Source: Bacteroidales bacterium (GTDB taxonomy: Bacteria > Bacteroidota > Bacteroidia > Bacteroidales > Muribaculaceae). Taken from it: a DNA stretch of 40,245 bases. The position numbers and the translations under genes are program-made. Positions 22,996 to 31,999 of the stretch are shown one piece after another. A model generated the notes under the pieces. The model saw only the letters and a list, made by a program, of their open reading frames with translations, ran no database searches and was not told the DNA's origin. Where the stretch lies: NCBI GenBank assembly GCA_014800245.1, contig JAAVGM010000037.1:1-40245 (forward strand), given 5' to 3'. Every line of letters begins with the position of its first letter. The first letter of the stretch is position 1.

Positions 22996-24897
22996 ATGAG
23001 AAAATGGCGTATTGAAGACTCAGCGGAAACATATAACGTTCCGGGCTGGGGTCTGAAATATTTTTCAATCAACGAAAAGGGACATGTCCAGGTCTCGCCC
23101 CGTGAGAACGGCCCGAAGATAGATCTGAAAGAGGTGATGGATACCCTTCAGCTCCGCGATGTGGATGCTCCTCTCCTCCTCCGGTTTCCGGATATCCTCG
23201 ACGATAGAATCAGGAAGATATCCGATTGCTTCAAGAAAGCTGCCAAGGAATACGACTATAAGGCCAAGAATTTCATCGTCTATCCTATCAAGGTGAATCA
23301 GATGCGACCTGTGGTGGAAGAGATCGTAAGCCATGGGAATAAATACAATATCGGTCTGGAAGCAGGGTCAAAGCCCGAACTCCATGCCGTCTTGGCTGTG
23401 AACACCCACGAAAATTCGATCATCGTCTGCAATGGTTATAAGGATGAGGATTATATCGAGTTGGCTCTCCTCGCTCAGAAGATGGGCAGAAGGATTTTCC
23501 TCGTGGTGGAAAAGCTCAATGAGCTGAAGCTGATTGCGAGCGTGGCCAAGCGTCTTAATATACAGCCCAACATAGGAATCCGTATCAAGCTCACATCTTC
23601 CGGTTCGGGTAAATGGGAAGAATCGGGCGGAGATGTCAGCAAGTTTGGATTGAATTCTTCCGAACTTCTCACCGCTCTCTCTATGCTTGAAAAGTATAAG
23701 ATGACGGATTGCCTGAAGCTAATCCATTTCCATATCGGAAGTCAGATCACCAAGATACGCCGAATCAAGAATGCTCTCCGCGAAGCTATGCAGTTCTATG
23801 TGCAGCTTTCAAAGATGGGATTCAATATCGAATTTGTGGATATAGGAGGCGGACTCGGAGTTGACTACGACGGAACCCGCTCCTCTTCCGGAGAAAATTC
23901 CATGAATTATTCGATTCAGGAATATGTCAACGACTCTGTGTCGGCACTTGTGGATGCCTGCAATAAAAACGACCTGCCTCATCCGAATATCATTACCGAA
24001 TCCGGACGCTCGCTCACGGCTCATCACTCGGTGTTGATCATACAAGTGCTCGAAACTGCACAGCTTCCTATCTGGAACGATAATGAAGAACTTGATGAGA
24101 ATGCTCATGAACTCGCCAAAGAGCTTTACAACATATGGGACAAGATAGATACAGCTCGTGTGTTTGAGGATTGGCATGATGCCCTTCAGATCCGCGACGA
24201 AGCTTTGGAACTCTTCTCTCTCGGACTTCTCGACCTCCGCAACCGCGCAATGATTGAAAAATTGTTCTGGTCGGTGGCAAGGGATGTGCGCGATCTCACA
24301 CGCTCAATGAAACATCCGCCGGAAGAGCTCCGAAAGGTAGCGCGTATGCTCCCGGAGAAATATTTCTGTAATTTCTCTCTGTTCCAGTCGCTCCCCGATT
24401 CATGGGCCATCGACCAGATGTTCCCTATCATGCCGATTTCGCGACTTGATGAGAAACCTTCTCATGAATGCACCATTCAGGATGTGACCTGCGATTCAGA
24501 TGGAAAGATAAATCATTTCGTCTCGCCTGCCGGCTCGTCCCACTCTCTGCCCGTTCATGAACTGAAACCTAATGAGCCTTATTATTTGGGGGTATTCCTC
24601 GTGGGAGCATATCAGGAGATACTCGGCGACCTCCACAATCTTTTCGGCGACACCAATGCCGTGCATATTTCCGTGAATAAGGATGGGTATGACATTGCCC
24701 AGATTATCGACGGCGAAGCCGTGGCTGATGTGCTCGACTATGTGGAGTATAATCCCAAGAAACTTGTCCGCAATCTTGAGACATGGGTAACAGCCTCCAT
24801 GAAACGCGGCGTGATCACTCCTGAGGAGGGTCGCCAGTTCCTTAATAATTATCGTTCCGGTCTTTACGGATACACATATCTTGAAAGGGATTTATGA
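22996..24897 (+). CDS. speA: Biosynthetic arginine decarboxylase
   Basis: 633 residues, PLP fold-type III (alanine-racemase fold). It converts arginine to agmatine for polyamine synthesis. The PLP lysine is K99 in FIVYPIKVNQ. Further motifs are GLEAGSKPELHAVL, IRIKLTSSGSGKW, LIHFHIGSQI, FVDIGGGLGVDYDG and ITESGRSLTAHH, then a long C-terminal domain typical of SpeA. It overlaps truA by four bases (ATGA). Confidence 0.97.
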   Translation: MRKWRIEDSAETYNVPGWGLKYFSINEKGHVQVSPRENGPKIDLKEVMDTLQLRDVDAPLLLRFPDILDDRIRKISDCFKKAAKEYDYKAKNFIVYPIKVNQMRPVVEEIVSHGNKYNIGLEAGSKPELHAVLAVNTHENSIIVCNGYKDEDYIELALLAQKMGRRIFLVVEKLNELKLIASVAKRLNIQPNIGIRIKLTSSGSGKWEESGGDVSKFGLNSSELLTALSMLEKYKMTDCLKLIHFHIGSQITKIRRIKNALREAMQFYVQLSKMGFNIEFVDIGGGLGVDYDGTRSSSGENSMNYSIQEYVNDSVSALVDACNKNDLPHPNIITESGRSLTAHHSVLIIQVLETAQLPIWNDNEELDENAHELAKELYNIWDKIDTARVFEDWHDALQIRDEALELFSLGLLDLRNRAMIEKLFWSVARDVRDLTRSMKHPPEELRKVARMLPEKYFCNFSLFQSLPDSWAIDQMFPIMPISRLDEKPSHECTIQDVTCDSDGKINHFVSPAGSSHSLPVHELKPNEPYYLGVFLVGAYQEILGDLHNLFGDTNAVHISVNKDGYDIAQIIDGEAVADVLDYVEYNPKKLVRNLETWVTASMKRGVITPEEGRQFLNNYRSGLYGYTYLERDL

Positions 24898-25688
24898 GAT
24901 TTTTCCTGAAACTCGCTTACAACGGCGCTTCCTTTCATGGCTGGCAGACGCAACCAAATGCCAACAGCGTGCAGCAGACCTTGGAAGAAGCCCTCTCTAC
25001 CATACTCCGTACGCCTGTCTCCATCACCGGAGCCGGGCGTACGGATACAGGTGTTAATGCACGGGTGATGTTTGCGCATTTTGATGTTGACGACCTCTGC
25101 CTCCACAGCAGGCTGAAGGATAAGCGACGTTTTCTTATTTCCCTCAATCGGCTTTGCGGTCCGGATATTGCGGTCTATGATCTTATTGAGGTCGCCGCGG
25201 ATGCCCATGCACGTTTTGATGCCACAAAACGCACTTATAAATATTTCATCTCTTTTGAGAAGACCCCCTTTCTTTCAGGAGGGTGCTGGCATTCTCCGTC
25301 GGCTCTCGATGTGGATGCAATGAATGAATGTGCGTCGATGCTGCTCGATGTTTCAGATTTCACATCTTTTGCAAAGCTCCATTCGGATGCCAAGACAAAC
25401 ATATGTAAGGTGTCGCGTGCGGATTGGAAACCATGGCATCCTGAATTCTCAGCCGGAGAATCGGAAGGAATTGTCTTCACCATCTCCGCCGACCGTTTCC
25501 TCCGCAATATGGTCCGCGCAGTGGTCGGCACCTTGGTGGATGTGGGAAGAGGAAAGATTTCAAAGGAGGATTTCATAAAAATCATCAACGACCGCGACCG
25601 CTGCTCGGCCGGCACTTCAATGCCTCCGCAAGCGTTGTTCCTATGGGATGTGGAATATCCTTATATCCCGGCTAAAACTAATAAATAA
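24894..25688 (+). CDS. truA: tRNA pseudouridine(38-40) synthase
   Basis: 264 residues. It isomerises uridines 38-40 in the anticodon arm. The catalytic Asp is D51 in GAGRTDTGVNA. FLKLAYNGASFHGWQ opens the protein, and FLRNMVRAVVGTLVDVGRGK marks the C-terminal domain. It starts with ATG overlapping the speA stop. Normal length. Confidence 0.96.
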   Translation: MRFFLKLAYNGASFHGWQTQPNANSVQQTLEEALSTILRTPVSITGAGRTDTGVNARVMFAHFDVDDLCLHSRLKDKRRFLISLNRLCGPDIAVYDLIEVAADAHARFDATKRTYKYFISFEKTPFLSGGCWHSPSALDVDAMNECASMLLDVSDFTSFAKLHSDAKTNICKVSRADWKPWHPEFSAGESEGIVFTISADRFLRNMVRAVVGTLVDVGRGKISKEDFIKIINDRDRCSAGTSMPPQALFLWDVEYPYIPAKTNK

Positions 25689-25696
25689 AATTCACC

Positions 25697-27694
25697 ATGA
25701 AGGAGAAAATAGAGCATCTGAGGTCGGAACTCAACCGCCACAATCATAATTATTATGCCCTCAATGCCCCCAAAATATCGGATAAGGAATTCGATATGAT
25801 GATGAAGGAGCTGGAGGAGCTGGAAAAGAAATATCCGGAGTATGACGACCCTTTGTCGCCTACTCATCGTGTCGGATCCGATCTTTCAAAGGGATTTGAG
25901 CATGTGGTCCATGCGCGCCCTATGATGTCGCTATCCAACACATATTCCATCGAGGAGGTTGACGAATGGTTCGACCGTATCCGAAAAGCTATAGACAGCA
26001 AGGATTTCTCTATCACGGGAGAGATGAAATTTGACGGAACCTCTATCTCCATCACCTATCGCAACGGACGAATGGTTCGTGCCGTAACTCGCGGCGACGG
26101 AACACAAGGGGATGATGTCACCGCAAATGTGAAAACCATCCGCAGCATCCCTCTGCAGCTCCTGCCAGGCGACTGGCCGGAGGAGTTTGAGATTCGCGGA
26201 GAAATCCTTATGCCGTGGGAGGTGTTTGAAAAACTGAATGCCGAGCGTGCGTATAATGAAGAGCCTCTTTTCGCCAACCCGCGCAATGCCGCAGCCGGAA
26301 CATTGAAGACGCAGGATCCGCGTGAAGTGGCGCGTCGTCATCTCGATGCTCGCTTCTATTATCTCCTTTCCGATAGTCTTCCTTCTGATTCCCATTTCGA
26401 AAATATGGCGATAGCCGAGCAATGGGGATTCAAGGTTTCGAAAGCTATGGCGCGTCTTCATTCCATTGAGGATGTGGATAATTATATATCTTATTGGGAT
26501 GAACACCGCAAGGAACTCCCCGTGCCGACCGATGGACTTGTGTTCAAGGTGGATTCTCTTCGCCAACAATTAAATTTGGGATTCACTGCCAAATCTCCTC
26601 GATGGGCTGTGGCTTTCAAATTTAATCCTGAATCCGCCTGCACTCCCCTCCGCTTCGTTTCTTTCGAAACAGGAAGAATGGGGATCGTCACTCCCGTGGC
26701 GAATCTTGAGCCGGTGCAGCTATCGGGCACAATCGTGAAACGCGCATCGCTCCATAATGATGATATCATGCAGGAACTCGACATTCACGAGGGCGACTCC
26801 CTTTATGTGGAGAAGGCTGGTGAGATCATTCCGCAGATCACGGGAGTTGACAAGAGCCTTCGTCCGGAGGGTGCAAAAAAGATTGAATTCGTAAAGAATT
26901 GTCCCGTCTGCGGCACTCCCCTCACACGCATCTTCGGGGAGGCTGCATGGTGCTGTCCCAATAAATATGGGTGCCGCCCGCAGATCACAGGACGAATAGA
27001 GCACTTCTGCGCGCGCCGAATGATGAATATCGACGGTATCGGGGAGGAAACCGCCGAACTCCTTTATGCCACCGGCCTTGTTTCCACAATAGGTCAGATA
27101 TATGATCTTACGGAAGAGAAGCTTATCGGCGTAGGACGCATCGGGGAAAAGACCGCCAAGCGTATCATCAAGGGTATTGAGGATTCCAAGCAGATCCCGT
27201 TCGACAGGGTGCTCTATGCCCTATCGATCCCTAATGTGGGAGAGACCACAGCCAAGCGTCTTGCTCGTGCGGTAAAGGATATCGACACCCTTCTCGGAAT
27301 GGAGCTCGAACAACTTTCGATGATTCCTGATATAGGACCGATCATTGCAAAAAATATCTTTGATTTCCTTCGCGAGCCGGTGAATCGCGAAAATATCGAG
27401 CGCCTTCGTGAGGCCGGCGTGACCTTGAGCATACCCGAGGAGAGCCTTGCCCCTGCCGGGAATGCCCTTGAAGGGAAGACAATCGTGATTTCCGGCACAT
27501 TCTCTCATCATAGCCGCGATGAATATAAGGATATAATCATGAGCCAGGGAGGGAAGAATGCAGGGAGCATCTCTAAAAAGACCTCCTTCGTCTTGGCCGG
27601 AGAGAATATGGGACCCGCAAAGCTCCAGAAATGCGAGCAGCTCGGCATCCCTCTTATCTCAGAAGATGAATTCCTTAAAATGATCAACCAATAA
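25697..27694 (+). CDS. ligA: NAD-dependent DNA ligase
   Basis: 665 residues. It seals nicks in replication and repair using NAD+. Domains in order: Ia domain (YY at residues 19-20), adenylation domain with K111 in the KxDG motif (MKFDGTS), OB fold, four-cysteine zinc finger (CPVCG...CCPNKYGC), helix-hairpin-helix repeats (IDGIGEETAELL, VGRIGEKTAKRI, IPNVGETTAKRLA), and a C-terminal BRCT domain (GKTIVISGTFSHHSRDEYK). Complete and full length. The gene starts 8 bases after truA. Confidence 0.97.
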   Translation: MKEKIEHLRSELNRHNHNYYALNAPKISDKEFDMMMKELEELEKKYPEYDDPLSPTHRVGSDLSKGFEHVVHARPMMSLSNTYSIEEVDEWFDRIRKAIDSKDFSITGEMKFDGTSISITYRNGRMVRAVTRGDGTQGDDVTANVKTIRSIPLQLLPGDWPEEFEIRGEILMPWEVFEKLNAERAYNEEPLFANPRNAAAGTLKTQDPREVARRHLDARFYYLLSDSLPSDSHFENMAIAEQWGFKVSKAMARLHSIEDVDNYISYWDEHRKELPVPTDGLVFKVDSLRQQLNLGFTAKSPRWAVAFKFNPESACTPLRFVSFETGRMGIVTPVANLEPVQLSGTIVKRASLHNDDIMQELDIHEGDSLYVEKAGEIIPQITGVDKSLRPEGAKKIEFVKNCPVCGTPLTRIFGEAAWCCPNKYGCRPQITGRIEHFCARRMMNIDGIGEETAELLYATGLVSTIGQIYDLTEEKLIGVGRIGEKTAKRIIKGIEDSKQIPFDRVLYALSIPNVGETTAKRLARAVKDIDTLLGMELEQLSMIPDIGPIIAKNIFDFLREPVNRENIERLREAGVTLSIPEESLAPAGNALEGKTIVISGTFSHHSRDEYKDIIMSQGGKNAGSISKKTSFVLAGENMGPAKLQKCEQLGIPLISEDEFLKMINQ

Positions 27695-27743
27695 ATTCAC
27701 ATAATACACATATTTCTCTTTACACTAACCAAAGCAAAAAATT

Positions 27744-28388
27744 ATGCAAGTTTCACCTTCTCTATTATGTGCTGATTTCACCAATCTTGGCGAGACTATC
27801 GAGATGATCAACCGCTCCGACGCGGATATGCTTCATCTCGACGTGATGGACGGAGTGTTTGTCCCTAACATCTCTTTCGGCTTCCCTATCATCAAGACTG
27901 TGGCTAAAATCTGCAAGAAACCTCTCGATGCCCATCTGATGATTGTGGAGCCTCAGAAGTGGATTCCACAGCTGCGCGATTTAGGCGTAAAAATAATGAA
28001 TGTGCATCAAGAAGCATGCAATCATCTCCACCGCACCATCTATCAGATACGCGAAGCCGGAATGGAAGCCGGAGTCACCATAAATCCCGCCACCCCGGTC
28101 ATGCTTCTTCAGGATATCATCTGCGATGTGGATATGGTGCTTATCATGTCGGTCAACCCCGGATTCGGCGGACAGAAATTTATCCCTCATTCAGTGGATA
28201 AGGTTCGCGAACTCCGTGCGCTTATCAAACGCACCGGCTCTAAAGCCAAGATTCAGGTTGACGGAGGAGTGAATGCTTCTACCGGACGGCTTCTCGCCGA
28301 GGCAGGGGCTGATTGCGTGGTGGCAGGATCATATGTGTTTAATGCTCCGGATCCCAACGAAGCCATTCGCTCGCTTAAAGTATTATGA
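27744..28388 (+). CDS. rpe: Ribulose-phosphate 3-epimerase
   Basis: 214-residue TIM barrel interconverting ribulose-5-phosphate and xylulose-5-phosphate (pentose phosphate pathway). It has SPSLLCADFTNLGE, HLDVMDGVFVPNISFG (metal and catalytic residues), DAHLMIVEP, the SVNPGFGGQKFI loop, and QVDGGVNASTGRLLAEAGAD with the catalytic Asp. Normal length. It overlaps the next gene by four bases. Confidence 0.97.
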   Translation: MQVSPSLLCADFTNLGETIEMINRSDADMLHLDVMDGVFVPNISFGFPIIKTVAKICKKPLDAHLMIVEPQKWIPQLRDLGVKIMNVHQEACNHLHRTIYQIREAGMEAGVTINPATPVMLLQDIICDVDMVLIMSVNPGFGGQKFIPHSVDKVRELRALIKRTGSKAKIQVDGGVNASTGRLLAEAGADCVVAGSYVFNAPDPNEAIRSLKVL

Positions 28389-29638
28389 AGAAAGGTGTAG
28401 GGTATTCTCTCCTTCTGTTCTCATCAATATTTGCAGCCGAAGCCCCTCTTGCAGCCCAGGTGTATTGCAAGATGCCGGAAGTGTCGGTCAAGGATTCGGT
28501 CTCCCCTCGAACCCCGGAATGGTTTGTCGGCGCTGAGATTGAGGGGGATTATGTAATCCCCACGGATGCTTTCTATACGGGTTCCAACAATGAGGGGGTG
28601 AAAATCAGAGGTAGTTTCGGAGCAGCTGTCCGTGGCGGTTTCCGATTCAATCCGGAAAGCAAGGAAGGGATGCTTTATCCCGGAATCTATCAAGGAGTGG
28701 CGGCCGGAATCAAAACCTTTTTCCGGCAATCCTTGATGGGGACTCCGGCGATGGCTTATGTGTTCCAAGGCGCACCTTTTCATCATTTCAATTCACGCCT
28801 TCACTTGGGGTATGAATGGAAATTCGGAGTGGCCTGCGGATGGCATCATGCCACAATGTATGAGGAGTTCGATCCCAATAGCCCGGCTATCAGCACAGCC
28901 GTAACTGCTCATATGGGGGTGGCCCTCAAACTGCAATACGACCTCACCGATCATTGGCAATTGGCATTGGCAATCGAAGGAACGCATCATTCCAACGGCA
29001 ACACATCCTGGCGAAATGCCGGTTTGAATGCTGCCGGAGTTTCAATCGGAGCCTCCTACATCATCAATCCCTTGGGCGCTCCTGCCGCTCCTTCTGAAGA
29101 ATTGAAAGAGGAAGCAGACCGCCGTCAATGGTTTTATGATATAATGGCTTTCGGATCATGGCGTCAGAGGGTGTTCATTCTCCCCTCCTCCCCCTATACG
29201 GATGATCTTTATCGCAAGGATGTGATGGCTCCCGGTAAATATCCCGTTTTCGGAATCCAGTTTGCCCCCGCTATTTCCCTCAACCGTTGGGTGGCAGTGG
29301 GTCCTGCTCTCGATATGCAATGGGATAAAAGCGCCGACCTTGCGCGTCATTGGATTCCGCGCCCGATAGAGGAAGGATTAGCATTCTCTCATATCCCTTT
29401 CAAAAGTCAGATAAGCGTCGGCTTATCAGCCCATGCAGAATTGACCACTCCGATCTTTGCCGTCAATGCCGGCATCGGATATAATGTATTGAATCCCAAA
29501 GGGGATGAAGCCTTCTATCAATCATTGACTGTAAAGACATTCCTCACCCGCAGCCTCTATATCAACGTGGGATATCGCCTCGGAGGATTCAAGGATCCCC
29601 ACAATATCATGCTTGGCATCGGATATCGAATCAAATAA
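28385..29638 (+). CDS. PagL/acyloxyacyl hydrolase-family outer-membrane protein
   Basis: 417 residues with a signal peptide (about 25 residues, ending PLAAQ). The region around residue 200, IEGTHHSNGNTSWRNAGLNAAG, matches the PagL-type lipid A 3-O-deacylase active-site motif HxSN...N.G.N (H202, S203, N204). PagL proper is about 180 residues; here the hydrolase-like barrel is followed by about 190 residues of further amphipathic strands ending in IMLGIGYRIK. That suggests two barrels or one larger barrel. Lipid A deacylation is inferred. It overlaps rpe by four bases. Confidence 0.7.
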   Translation: MKKGVGYSLLLFSSIFAAEAPLAAQVYCKMPEVSVKDSVSPRTPEWFVGAEIEGDYVIPTDAFYTGSNNEGVKIRGSFGAAVRGGFRFNPESKEGMLYPGIYQGVAAGIKTFFRQSLMGTPAMAYVFQGAPFHHFNSRLHLGYEWKFGVACGWHHATMYEEFDPNSPAISTAVTAHMGVALKLQYDLTDHWQLALAIEGTHHSNGNTSWRNAGLNAAGVSIGASYIINPLGAPAAPSEELKEEADRRQWFYDIMAFGSWRQRVFILPSSPYTDDLYRKDVMAPGKYPVFGIQFAPAISLNRWVAVGPALDMQWDKSADLARHWIPRPIEEGLAFSHIPFKSQISVGLSAHAELTTPIFAVNAGIGYNVLNPKGDEAFYQSLTVKTFLTRSLYINVGYRLGGFKDPHNIMLGIGYRIK

Positions 29639-29667
29639 ATTCCCCTCATCAACACCGTGTTGAGGGC

Positions 29668-29730
29668 GGAAGCCCGAAATAGAAAAGCGGAAGCCCGAAA
29701 TAGAAAAGCGGAAGCCCGAAATAGAAAAGG
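29668..29730. repeat. Three tandem copies of a 21-bp unit
   Basis: The unit GGAAGCCCGAAATAGAAAAGC is repeated at 29668-29688, 29689-29709 and 29710-29730, differing only at the last base. It sits between two convergent genes. On the minus strand each copy offers a CTTTTCTATTTC tract that follows the ompA terminator stem. Confidence 0.9.
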
Positions 29731-29750
29731 GGATGGCAAATGCCATCCCC
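29722..29750 (-). terminator. Terminator of ompA
   Basis: GGGGATGGCA (29729-29738) and its perfect complement at 29741-29750, with a two-base gap between them. On the minus strand it is followed by TTTTCTATTT contributed by the tandem repeat. Confidence 0.85.
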
Positions 29751-29778
29751 TGCTTAAAATATTTATCTATAATAATCT

Positions 29779-30918
29779 TTACTTAGCCTCAAGAATACAG
29801 ATGGCTACACGGTTCCAGGATTCTTCCTCAAACATTTCGCCGATACCCTGACCCTCGGCAACAATTCTTGATGCCGGAATCTTATAACGCTTCATCAAGG
29901 CATCTTTCACAGACTGTGCACGCTGGTTGGCAAGACGGATATTCACATCTTCCGGACCATCCTTAGATGCATAACCCTTGATCACTACCTTGCTTCCGGG
30001 ATGATTGTTAAGATAAGCGGCAATCATCTCCACATTAGGCTGCTGATCGGCGCCAATTGTAGAAGAACCAAGCTTGAAGAATATATAACGAACTGATTCA
30101 AGGTTATTCTTAACCTGTGTCACAACCTGTGCCGGACGATTGCGGAGAGCCTCATTCTGGGCTTCAAGTTCGCCGTTCTGTGCCTTCAAAGCTGCGTTGG
30201 CTGCATCAAGCGCACCTACCGCGCCACGAAGAGTATTGATCTGGCTGTTCAAATCATCCACCTGCGCCTGATTGTAAGGCTCTACCACCTTGAAACCATT
30301 GCCGCCAAAGTTGTAGGTCACTCCGGCTGTAAGCTGGAAGTTTGCGCGGTTCTTATCGTATGAAGCTGTGCTCTGACGCACAGGAGTTGTTGTCATATTC
30401 CATAAGAATGCAGGGCTTACGGCAATTGTCAAGTTATCGGTAACATTGAAATTGAAGTCAAGACCAAATTTTGTGCCGAAATAGTTGAAATCTGCAATCT
30501 CTGTTTCAAAACTTCTACCCCAACCTGCACCTGCACGAAGATCAATATCGAAAGGACGGGTTGTGCCGGGATAACCGCCGAAGAGATTGAAAAGGTTCAC
30601 AGCACCGTATGCACCTAAATAGGAATCATCAAATGCATTCTTGCTGCGGGGTCCGCGACCATTCTGGGTGGAGGTGTTGATTCCAAACACGGCCTCTGCA
30701 CCTACTTTAAACACAGGGGTGATCTTCTTGCCAAGGTCAAGCCCGACTACCGGACGCATACCTCCGAAGAATGCACTGTGCGACATCGGAGTGGTTACAC
30801 CACCATTGATACCAAGCGACCAATTGTCGCCAAACTTAGGCGTCTCAATTGCCTGCTGAGCAGACACTGCTGTCACGGAGCCTAATGCCAATACTGAAGT
30901 AAGAATTATATTTTTCAT
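29779..30918 (-). CDS. OmpA family outer-membrane protein
   Basis: 379 residues. Signal peptide (MKNIILTSVLALGSVTAVSAQ). An N-terminal eight-strand-type beta-barrel extends to about residue 210 (ending TAGVTYNFGG). A short coiled coil follows (VDDLNSQINTLRGAVGALDAANAALKAQNGELEAQNEALRN), then a C-terminal OmpA/MotB peptidoglycan-binding domain with VRYIFFKLGSSTIG and GYASKDGPEDVNIRLANQRAQSVKDAL (the Asp/Arg pair that binds diaminopimelate is in a variant form). It anchors the outer membrane to the cell wall. It is monocistronic. Confidence 0.93.
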   Translation of the reverse strand: MKNIILTSVLALGSVTAVSAQQAIETPKFGDNWSLGINGGVTTPMSHSAFFGGMRPVVGLDLGKKITPVFKVGAEAVFGINTSTQNGRGPRSKNAFDDSYLGAYGAVNLFNLFGGYPGTTRPFDIDLRAGAGWGRSFETEIADFNYFGTKFGLDFNFNVTDNLTIAVSPAFLWNMTTTPVRQSTASYDKNRANFQLTAGVTYNFGGNGFKVVEPYNQAQVDDLNSQINTLRGAVGALDAANAALKAQNGELEAQNEALRNRPAQVVTQVKNNLESVRYIFFKLGSSTIGADQQPNVEMIAAYLNNHPGSKVVIKGYASKDGPEDVNIRLANQRAQSVKDALMKRYKIPASRIVAEGQGIGEMFEEESWNRVAICILEAK

Positions 30919-31035
30919 AGTTTAAAATTTAGAATTCCATTACGGAAAATTAATACTATAGTGGAAGTGTTTTTCTGTCTATAATACGCTTTTGCCCTGT
31001 TTTTTGTTCATTTTTTTAAAAAAGATTCTTTTTTA

Positions 31036-31067
31036 TTTGGTAATTTAAAATTTCTGTATTACCTTTG
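31036..31067 (+). promoter_or_regulatory. Promoter of the GntR-ABC operon
   Basis: TTTG (31036-31039), 20 bases, TACCTTTG (31060-31067): an exact Bacteroidota consensus. Predicted start near 31074. Confidence 0.8.
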
Positions 31068-31069
31068 CG

Positions 31070-31112
31070 GTGTATTAAGATACTAATACACTAAATCAAA
31101 TATCTAATACAC
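31070..31112 (+). promoter_or_regulatory. GntR (YtrA-type) operator
   Basis: GTGTATTA (31070-31077) and TAATACAC (31084-31091) form a perfect 8-bp inverted repeat with a 6-base spacer over the predicted transcription start. A third TAATACAC lies at 31105-31112. The position would block transcription, which fits autoregulation by the GntR protein at 32915. Confidence 0.65.
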
Positions 31113-31147
31113 TCTGAGAAAACAGATAATAAAGAAAAGATACGATT

Positions 31148-31987
31148 ATGCTTAAAGTAAACGATTGCACATTCAGCTATAGCCGGCGCAAGGAGCCGGT
31201 GCTGAAAAATTTTTCGCTCGAAATCGCCGAAGGAGGAGTCTATGGACTCTTAGGATCGAACGGAGCGGGAAAATCAACCCTTCTATACCTGATAGCAGGC
31301 TTGCTTAATCCCGACTCAGGAGATGTTACGCTTAATGGGATCAACACTCGCCTGCGCCGCCCGGAGACTGTTTCGGAGATTTTCATTGTGCCGGAGGAAT
31401 TCGATTTCCCCTCCCTCACCCTTGAAAAATTCGTGGAGCTCAACAAGCCCTTCTATCCTCGCTTCTCTTATGATGAGATGCTTGAGAATCTCGCCATCTT
31501 CGAATTGACACCCGATCTCAATGTCAGCAAACTCTCGATGGGTCAGAAAAAGAAGGTGGCGCTCTCTTTCGCAATGGCCACAAATACCCGTGTGCTTATC
31601 CTCGACGAGCCTACAAATGGTCTCGACATTCCCGGCAAAGCGGCTTTCCGAAGATATATCTCGCGTGCTGTAAGCGATGAGAGAATCTTCATAATCTCGA
31701 CTCATCAGGTGCGCGATGTGGCTCAGCTTCTCGACCATGTCCTGATTGTGGATAACCGTCAGGTGCTCTTTGATCATTCCATTGCAGAGATTCAGAGCCG
31801 ACTGAAATTTGTGGAGACACTCGACAGAAATCTCATCAACTCTGCCCTCTACGCCTCCAATTCGCTTGGCGGAAGTGCGCTGGTCCTCCCGAACCTCGAC
31901 GGAAATGACACAGAGATTAATCTCGAACTCCTTTTCGAGTTTGCCCACGATGATCCGCAGGGGCTGAATGCTATTTTCAACAAATAA
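31148..31987 (+). CDS. ABC transporter ATP-binding protein
   Basis: 279 residues. The Walker A motif GSNGAGKST lies at residues 36-44, the signature LSMGQKKKV at about 130, Walker B VLILDEPTNGLD, and the switch STHQ. A C-terminal extension of about 70 residues follows the core. This type (YtrB-like) works with a separate membrane protein and a YtrA-type GntR repressor. The substrate is unknown; some such systems respond to cell-wall-active compounds. It is first in the operon, about 75 bases after the predicted start. Confidence 0.93.
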   Translation: MLKVNDCTFSYSRRKEPVLKNFSLEIAEGGVYGLLGSNGAGKSTLLYLIAGLLNPDSGDVTLNGINTRLRRPETVSEIFIVPEEFDFPSLTLEKFVELNKPFYPRFSYDEMLENLAIFELTPDLNVSKLSMGQKKKVALSFAMATNTRVLILDEPTNGLDIPGKAAFRRYISRAVSDERIFIISTHQVRDVAQLLDHVLIVDNRQVLFDHSIAEIQSRLKFVETLDRNLINSALYASNSLGGSALVLPNLDGNDTEINLELLFEFAHDDPQGLNAIFNK

Positions 31988-31999
31988 AATTTACACTAA

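Noticed and set aside
29668-29730. CRISPR array
   Set aside because: The 21-bp units are directly adjacent with no spacers and there are no cas genes.
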